Of a stretch of 64,000 nt of DNA, positions 57,951-64,000 are shown piece by piece. Position numbers and translations under genes: made by a program. How positions within the stretch are numbered: position 1 is the stretch's first letter; each line of letters begins with the position of its first letter. The notes under the pieces were generated by a model. It ran no database searches. It worked only from the letters and a program-made list of their open reading frames with translations, and was not told the DNA's origin. The DNA is from Bacteroidota bacterium (GTDB taxonomy: Bacteria > Bacteroidota > Bacteroidia > AKYH767-A > OLB10): positions 744,001 through 808,000 of the forward strand of contig JADJOA010000014.1 in assembly GCA_016714005.1 (NCBI GenBank), written 5' to 3'.

Positions 57951-60900
57951 TCAAATGTTCCTTAATTATTTGTGCCAGTTGCGAGTGGTATTTTTCTTCC
58001 ACAATAATGGAATCATGTGAGCTGCCGGGAACTTTTATAACTTCCAGTTCCCCAATAACCAATTTTGTCCACCCTAAATTGTCGTCATACAAAGCAGCAT
58101 TAGGGTCACCAGTTCTTATAAAGTTATTTTTTCATTTAATTGCTCTGTTGTGTAATTAAGCAATGCGGTGGAGTGAATAAATCTAATGTCGGGTTTAGCT
58201 TCTGTTGCCGTAACGCTTCCTGTCATTTTATCAAATTTTTTGCCGCTCACTTTTGCAAGAATTTTTCTTCCTACATTTTTGGCTTTATCAGTGGCAAACT
58301 CCACCTTCTTTTCCATGTCCATATCCATAAACTCGCTGGCAACTGCTACAACCTTGTTCATGGTTTTGCTTCCGGTTGGCGCATGGCTGTCAATCATGCA
58401 GCCGAAATTTATTTTCTCACCGGCTTCTGTCAACTGCCTGCACATTTCAAACACAACCACACCGCCAAAACATAAACCAACTATATTATAAGGACCCACA
58501 GGCTGAATTTTTTTCATTTCATCTATATAAAAAGATGCCATTTCTTTGATATCGGTATGAAAAGGTTTTTTCGGATCCAGCCCTTGGGGTTGTATAGCAT
58601 AGACAGGTTGGTCTTCATCAAAATATTTTACAAGTACACGCCAACGCTGTGTGTTGCCGTTATGCATGTGCATGCAAAACAATGGCGTTTTATTTCCTTT
58701 GGGTTGAAATGGCACTATAACGGGAAAATCAATGTCAAGGTCATCGTTATTAATCAATTTGGCAAGCTGATGAATGGTGCTTGCACTAAACAATAGGGGT
58801 AATTCAGTTTTACACCTAATTTTTTTTTCAATCTCAGTCATCATTTTAATGCCAAGTAATGAATGACCACCTAACTCAAAAAAATTATCATGAATACCAA
58901 TTCTGTCTAAGCTCAAAATGTTACTCCATATTTCAGTTAAAATATTTTCAACGGGCGTATTAGGCTCTTCAAAATTAATGTCGGTAACTTCTGTTTTTAT
59001 TTCAGGTTTGGGTAACGCTTTGCGGTCTATTTTTCCGTTAGGAGTAAGCGGTAAATTTTCCATCTGTATAAATGCTGATGGGATCATATACTCCGGAACA
59101 TAAGCAGCCAACAGAGTTTTAAAATCATCAGCTGTTGCAGTTTGACCTGATATGAGTGAGAAATAGGCTACTAACTTTTTATCACCAGGATTATCTTCCC
59201 GCGCAATAACTACGCACTGCCTTACCGCGGTGTTTTTTTGCATCACCGTTTCTATCTCACCGGTTTCAATTCTATAGCCTCGGATTTTCACCTGATTATC
59301 TGTCCTTCCCGAATATTCAATATTGCCATCTATTCGCAATTTTCCTTTATCACCAGTAAAATAAATGCGCTTTATATTTTCATTGTCAAAAGATACATAC
59401 ACAAATCTTTCTTCAGTCAATTGTTCGTTGTGATAGTATCCGGCAGATAATCCATCGCCACCAATATAAATATCACCTTCAACTCCAATGGGCACTCGCT
59501 GATAAAAACTATCAAGCACATAAACAGAAGTGTTAGCAAGTGGTTTTCCAATGTAAACCGGAATTTTTTCTGTTGTACTTTTTACAGGAGGTATTTTATA
59601 TGTAGTACTCCAGATGGTTGTTTCTGTGGGACCGTAAACATTTAAAACATTGTTGCAGTGGGCAGAAAGAAACGCTGCAAGGTCTGCTGGAACAGCTTCA
59701 CCACCAATCAAAATCTTTAAACTTTTTGACGGAACCCATTTGGCTTCCTGTAAAATTCTGAATGTAACCGGTGTTGCCTGAAACACCGTTACATTTTTTT
59801 TGTTGAATTTTTGCGCCAATGTTTCCGCTTCCAAAGAATCGTTCTTAGAGGCAATTACAACTTTCCCTCCTGAAATGAGAGGTAGAAATAATTCAAGCCC
59901 TGCTATGTCAAAAGAAATGGTTGTTACCGAGAGAAAGACATCTTTATCAGTAAAACTTAAATCTTTTTTAAATGACAACAGCAGATTAACGTATGCTTTG
60001 TGTTGAATTTGCACACCTTTGGGTTTGCCTGTAGTGCCCGATGTGTAAAATCATGCATGCAAGTGCAGATGAATTTACATCGGACAATGAAATATTTGCC
60101 GGTACAGATAAAGTTTGTTGCCATCCATTATCTAACAGTGCACAGGTATGATTTTGTAATCTTAGTTTTTGTTTTACTTCACTGGTAGTAATAATTATTT
60201 TTGATTGGCTGTCATCAACCATGTAAGCAACTCGGTCGGAAGGAAACGATGGATCAACGGGTACGTATGCCGCACCCGATCTTAAAACAGCTAACAATGC
60301 TACCACCATTTCAACCGAACGTTCTAAACAAACGCAAACAAAATCTCCCTGCTTTACTCCGTTGTTTATTAAATGTTTTGCAAGGAGGTCAGATTGTTGT
60401 TCTAACTCAGAGTAAGTAATTGCATTATCGTGAAAATCAACAGCAATATTTTTGAAAATTTCTTTGCCGCTTCGCTCACCAGTGCATTAACCGATTTTGT
60501 TTGATCATACTCCATAAAGAGCTGTTCCATTCATTCATTCTGTTTTCTTCAGCACCCAGTATATTTAATTCAAAAAGTTTTTTGGTGGGATGGTTTATAA
60601 TTTCATTTAATAAGGTTAAAAATTCCTGCAAGCGCAATTGAATAACATCAGCATTAAACAAATCGGTGTTGTAGGTGCATTCAAAGTTAAGCGCATCGCC
60701 CATGCCGGTGGCGTTAACAAACATCTCAAAATTTTCAAACTTGCGCGGATAACTTTCAAACTTGTAGGTAAGTCCTTTGAATTCTACTCCTGTGGTTAAA
60801 CCTAAATCAACATTAAATACAACAGGCACCAAAGGAATTCTTCCTGGGTCGCGCTGCAATGGCAGCCTGGCAAGCAATGATCCCATTGTAAATTCCTGGT

Positions 60901-61921
60901 TGTCTAAAGCATCAAACATGGCATTGCGTCTTTGCTTCAAATAGTCGGCAAAAGTTATTTTTTCATCAATGGTAGTTTTAATGGGAAGTATGTTTACGCA
61001 ATGCCCAACCAACTGGTACATACCCGAAGCAGACTGCCCGGCAGCAGGCAAACCCACCACTAAATCTGTTTGACGCGTAATCTTGTTGAGGAAAACTTCA
61101 AATGCGGCAAACAAAGTATTTACATAACTGCTTCCGCTTTTTGCACCAAACTGTTTAATGCCTTTTGCAGTTTCTTCCGGAATAGTAACATCGGCTCGTG
61201 CTGCATTAAATGTCCTGATGGCAGGTCGCGGATTGTCAACCGGCATATCAACCACTGGTGTATGGCTTGCAAACAAATCAAACCAGAATTTTTCTGTATG
61301 GCTATGGTCACCGTTTGCTTTTCGGTTTTGTTGATGATGGATGTAATCTTCAAATGAATTGAGTTTTTCAAGCTCTGGTTTTTTATTATCAATTGCCGCA
61401 GAATAAAATTTGCTAATGTCCTGCATAATAATTCCTATGCTCCATCCATCACAAACAATATGATGGGCAGTAATAACTAAAATGGTTTCTGTTGGAGATT
61501 GTAATATGATGTGAAATCTTATTACGTTTCCCGATTGAAGGTTAAACGGAGTTTGAACTTCAGTTGATATAATTGCATCAAACTGATTTTTGAAATCAGT
61601 AGACTGAAGATTTTTTAAATCAACAATTTTAATGGAAGTAGTTACATTATCAGCAAAACTAAACTGCATACCATCTTCGGTAAATATACTTCTCAGGGAA
61701 GCGTGCCGTTCAATAGTTTTTTTGCAGGCATCAGCTAATGCCTGTAAATTACAGTTGCCGCTAAGTCTTAAACTAACGCACTCGTTGTATGCAAGCGATG
61801 CATTTTCGCCTCCGATTTTTATAGAGGTATAAATTTCACGCTGCTCTTCTGTGGTATCAAAATAGCGTGAGGTATTTTCTTCTTCAAAAGGATTATAATC
61901 AACCTGAATAAAATTGCTCAT
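57943..61921 (-). CDS. Single-module NRPS (C-A-T-TE), frameshifted
   Basis: About 1326 residues. Order: condensation domain (60500-61921; HHxxxDG as AHHIVCDGWS), adenylation domain (about 58960-60480; A3 YTSGTTGKPKG after correction, ISFDIAGLELFLP, NVYGPTETTIW, YFTGDKGKLRIDGNIEYSGRTDNQVKIRGYRIE, PNGKIDRKALP), T domain (LGGHSLLGIKM, Ser attachment site) and thioesterase (NIVGLCFGGVVVFEM). The nucleophile motif is GxCxG instead of GxSxG. Frameshifts near 60500 and 60440 (C-A junction), near 60045 (TTT in ATGATTTTACACATC) and near 58124 (A-run); with the last corrected the protein continues RTGDPNAALYDDNLGW and stops at 57943. Product unknown. Confidence 0.9.
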
Positions 61922-62008
61922 AAAGGGTACTGGATGGTGGTTAAATCTTTAAAGAAAAGTTATACGAAAATAGCACATAATTGTTTCTTGTATAAAGCCT
62001 TTAAAAAT

Positions 62009-62016
62009 TACCTTCG
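62009..62016 (+). promoter_or_regulatory. -7-like box for the RlmI-like gene
   Basis: TACCTTCG lies 6 bases before ATG 62023, preceded by TTG at 61988-61990 (18-base spacing). It matches TAnnTTYG. The same TACCTTCG occurs before purA (minus strand, near 57150). Confidence 0.45.
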
Positions 62017-62022
62017 CGGGCT

Positions 62023-63191
62023 ATGCATAAAGAGGCAAAAAAGGTTTTTTTAAAGAAAGATAAAGAACGTTCCCTACTCAATTTTCATCCATGGGTTTTT
62101 TCAGGAGCCATTGCCCAAAAGGAACAAGGAATTGCGGATGGTGATTTGGTAGAAGTTTTTTCAGCTGACAAGAGATTACTCGGCACAGGGCATTACAATG
62201 AGGGAAGTATTGCGGTGAGGCTATTAACTTTTGGTGACAAAGGAATCACTCCTGACTTTTGGATAACAAAAATTGAAAACGCATTTAATGTTAGAAAGAG
62301 TTTGGGGATTATTAACGAACAAACCAATGCTTATCGTTTGTTACATGGCGAGGGTGATGGTTTGCCGGGTCTGATAATTGATATATATAATGATACCGCT
62401 GTTATTCAATGCCACTCTAAAGGAATGCATTTTTCACGCAATGAAATTGCCGAAGCCCTCAAGCAGGTTTTTAAAAATAAGCTTACCACTATCTATGACA
62501 AGACCGATGAAAAAATCAGCAATGTGCAGTCTGCATTTTTACTAGGCAATAAAACGGAAGATGTGGTTCTTGAAAACGCAGTTAAGTTTTATGTGAACTG
62601 GAGAGAAGGACAAAAGACCGGTTTTTTTAATGACCAGCGCGATAACAGAAACCTTTTGCAATCGTTATCGGCAAATAAAAATGTGTTGAATTTGTTTTCT
62701 TATTCCGGAGGTTTTAGTGTGTATGCTTTAAAGGGCGGTGCCACCAATGTTGATTCTGTTGATAGCTCCGCAAAAGCAAAAGCATGGTGCGAAAAAAAAT
62801 GGAGCTGAATTTTAACAATGCCAGCCATACTTTTTACTGTGAAGATGCTATTGATTTTTTAAAGAAAACCGAAACAAAGTATGATATAATGATTGTTGAC
62901 CCACCTGCATTTGCTAAGCATTTAAACGCTGTTGATAAGGCAAGTATTGGTTATAAAAATCTCAACCATGAAGCATTGAAAAAAATTAAACCGGGCGGAA
63001 TCATTTTTACTTTTAGTTGCTCCCAGGTTATAGACAAGCAACTGTTTCGTAAAATTATTTTTAAAGCGGCAGCACAAGCCAGGCGTCCGGTCAGAATTTT
63101 ATACCAGCTTACTCAACCTGCCGATCATCCTGTATCAGTTTTTCATCCGGAGGGAGAGTACCTGAAAGGATTAGTGCTGAAGGTTGATTAA
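62023..63191 (+). CDS. Class I rRNA large-subunit methyltransferase (RlmI/RlmK-like), frameshifted
   Basis: About 389 residues. N-terminal PUA-like domain (HPWVFSGAIAQKEQGIADGDLVEVFSAD), SAM-binding region (NVLNLFSYSGGFSVYALKGG) and C-terminal catalytic part with IMIVDPPAFAK and PGGIIFTFSCSQVIDKQLF. This layout is that of the RlmI-type 5-methylcytosine rRNA methyltransferases. Frame breaks at the A8 run near 62790-62797 (KAWCEKK/MELNF); a single indel correction joins the halves. Confidence 0.9.
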
Positions 63192-64000
63192 TTTTTCTCT
63201 AAAATATCCAAGAGAGTTTGTACCTCATCGGCTTTTTCTAGGTCGCCAATTTTATTGTAAGAAAAGCTGAGGTTGCGCAGTAGCCGTTTTAAAATTTCGT
63301 GGTTGTTACACGGCTCATAAAAAATCGGATTAGGATCCATTTTCAGTTTTTTCAAAAACTGATCAATCTCTCCTTTGCTAAAAATTGTACCCTTGCTAAA
63401 AGGATTTATGTAAAAAAGTACGTTGGCTTTTGGGTAAGTATAGTCGTAATGCTCGCTGGCAACAGGGTCCTGATAACAAAGAATAAAATGCTCAGGCAGG
63501 TTTACTCCTTGCACAGGAATATCTAATTCATTGGCTATAATGGAGTATATAATTGACAGTAAAAGCGGGTTACCTTTTTTTGTTTCAAGAACAGTATTAA
63601 TGAAGGAGTTTTGCGGAGCATGAAAGTTGGCGGTATTGCCACTAAAGCCGTGCACGTCAAAAAGAATGCGGTTAAAAATATTAATCTGCTCGAGTGCAGT
63701 AAGGTGTTCGTTTAATTCAATCCAGATATCCCTTTTAAGCTGGCTGAGTTGTTGTCTTATTTTATCTTCGTTTAAGTCGGGGTACTGAAGCCGTGCGATA
63801 AGAATTGCACCTGCCAGCAAGTCGTTAAAGCGGTGGCTGCTCCACAATTGCAACTCAATACACAATGCCTCAAACTGAATTTTATGAATGATGTGTTCAA
63901 TGCGGCTTTGAATGAGGGTGTCAAAAGAGTGACTCCAGACATCTTCCAAAACCGGAATAACATCTTTCCCAAAAGAAAGCAGTTTGCGCTCAATCTCGGT
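63188..64000 (-). CDS. SirB1/transglutaminase-like protein, 5' end outside window
   Basis: The frame reads in from the right edge (TEIERKLLSFGKDVIPVLEDVWSHS) and ends at 63188, 4 bases inside the convergent methyltransferase gene. Visible pattern: LLAGAILIARLQYPDLNEDKI, LLLSIIYSIIANELDIPVQGVNLPEHFILCY, YEPCNNHEILKRLLRNLSFSYNKIGDLEKADEVQTLL. This resembles the SirB1/transglutaminase-like plus TPR layout of a Bacteroidota protein family. Function unknown. Confidence 0.75.
   Translation of the reverse strand, partial: TEIERKLLSFGKDVIPVLEDVWSHSFDTLIQSRIEHIIHKIQFEALCIELQLWSSHRFNDLLAGAILIARLQYPDLNEDKIRQQLSQLKRDIWIELNEHLTALEQINIFNRILFDVHGFSGNTANFHAPQNSFINTVLETKKGNPLLLSIIYSIIANELDIPVQGVNLPEHFILCYQDPVASEHYDYTYPKANVLFYINPFSKGTIFSKGEIDQFLKKLKMDPNPIFYEPCNNHEILKRLLRNLSFSYNKIGDLEKADEVQTLLDILEKN

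Overview
The window looks like a chromosomal contig from a Bacteroidota (Sphingobacteriia/Chitinophagia-like) bacterium. The evidence is low GC, promoter boxes of the TAnnTTTG type, many secreted proteins ending in type IX secretion (T9SS) 'PNP...GxYxL/F' sorting domains, a suf operon of the Bacteroidota kind, YugP, SIMPL, RarA and ribonuclease Y. At least thirty genes, including essential ones (metG, sufC, rny, sufS), are broken by 1-2 base indels, mostly in homopolymers. I read this mainly as residual long-read sequencing error and annotate such genes over their full inferred span.

Layout. 1-6798: the 5' 2266 codons of a giant secreted adhesin-like protein. 6799-7686: a long gene-free gap with a ~114 bp imperfect palindrome, a tRNA-Met-like fragment and tRNA-Asn. 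7687-10062: methionine/kynurenine-type aminotransferase, omega-amidase and ArfB-like release factor. 10194-29634: a region rich in T9SS cargo (CotH-type kinase protein, BNR/Kelch protein, short sorting-domain proteins and a tandem 2.75 kb duplication of Reg_prop propeller proteins), interleaved with housekeeping genes (rarA, PQQ-propeller protein, CDF transporter, ogt, RluA-family synthase). 29690-36954: divergent thiL and the operon sufA-(two tiny membrane proteins)-sufB-sufC-(small ORF + nucleotidyltransferase)-sufD-sufS. 37018-49254: repeat protein, YkgJ-like, RsuA/RluB-type synthase with a 13-residue-repeat N-terminus, SIMPL, YraN, LD-carboxypeptidase, metG, tryptophan-2,3-dioxygenase-like, YugP, EEP phosphatase, cNMP-binding histidine kinase, HD protein. 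49251-52013: TrmH, a GH99 endo-alpha-mannosidase-like enzyme and a polysaccharide ABC permease. 52032-54831: nested inverted repeat, rny, a 6S-like structured RNA, zapA, zapB-like. 55071-64000: unknown secreted protein, purA, a single-module NRPS (C-A-T-TE) overlapping its phosphopantetheinyl transferase, an RlmI-like methyltransferase and a partial SirB1-like protein.

Most interesting items: the compact NRPS + Sfp-type PPTase pair with a cysteine-type thioesterase nucleophile; a toxin/antitoxin-like nucleotidyltransferase pair inside the suf operon; the 6S-like RNA between zapA and rny; the tandem propeller-gene duplication with a 126-bp perfectly identical promoter/signal-peptide segment; and several nested inverted-repeat elements.
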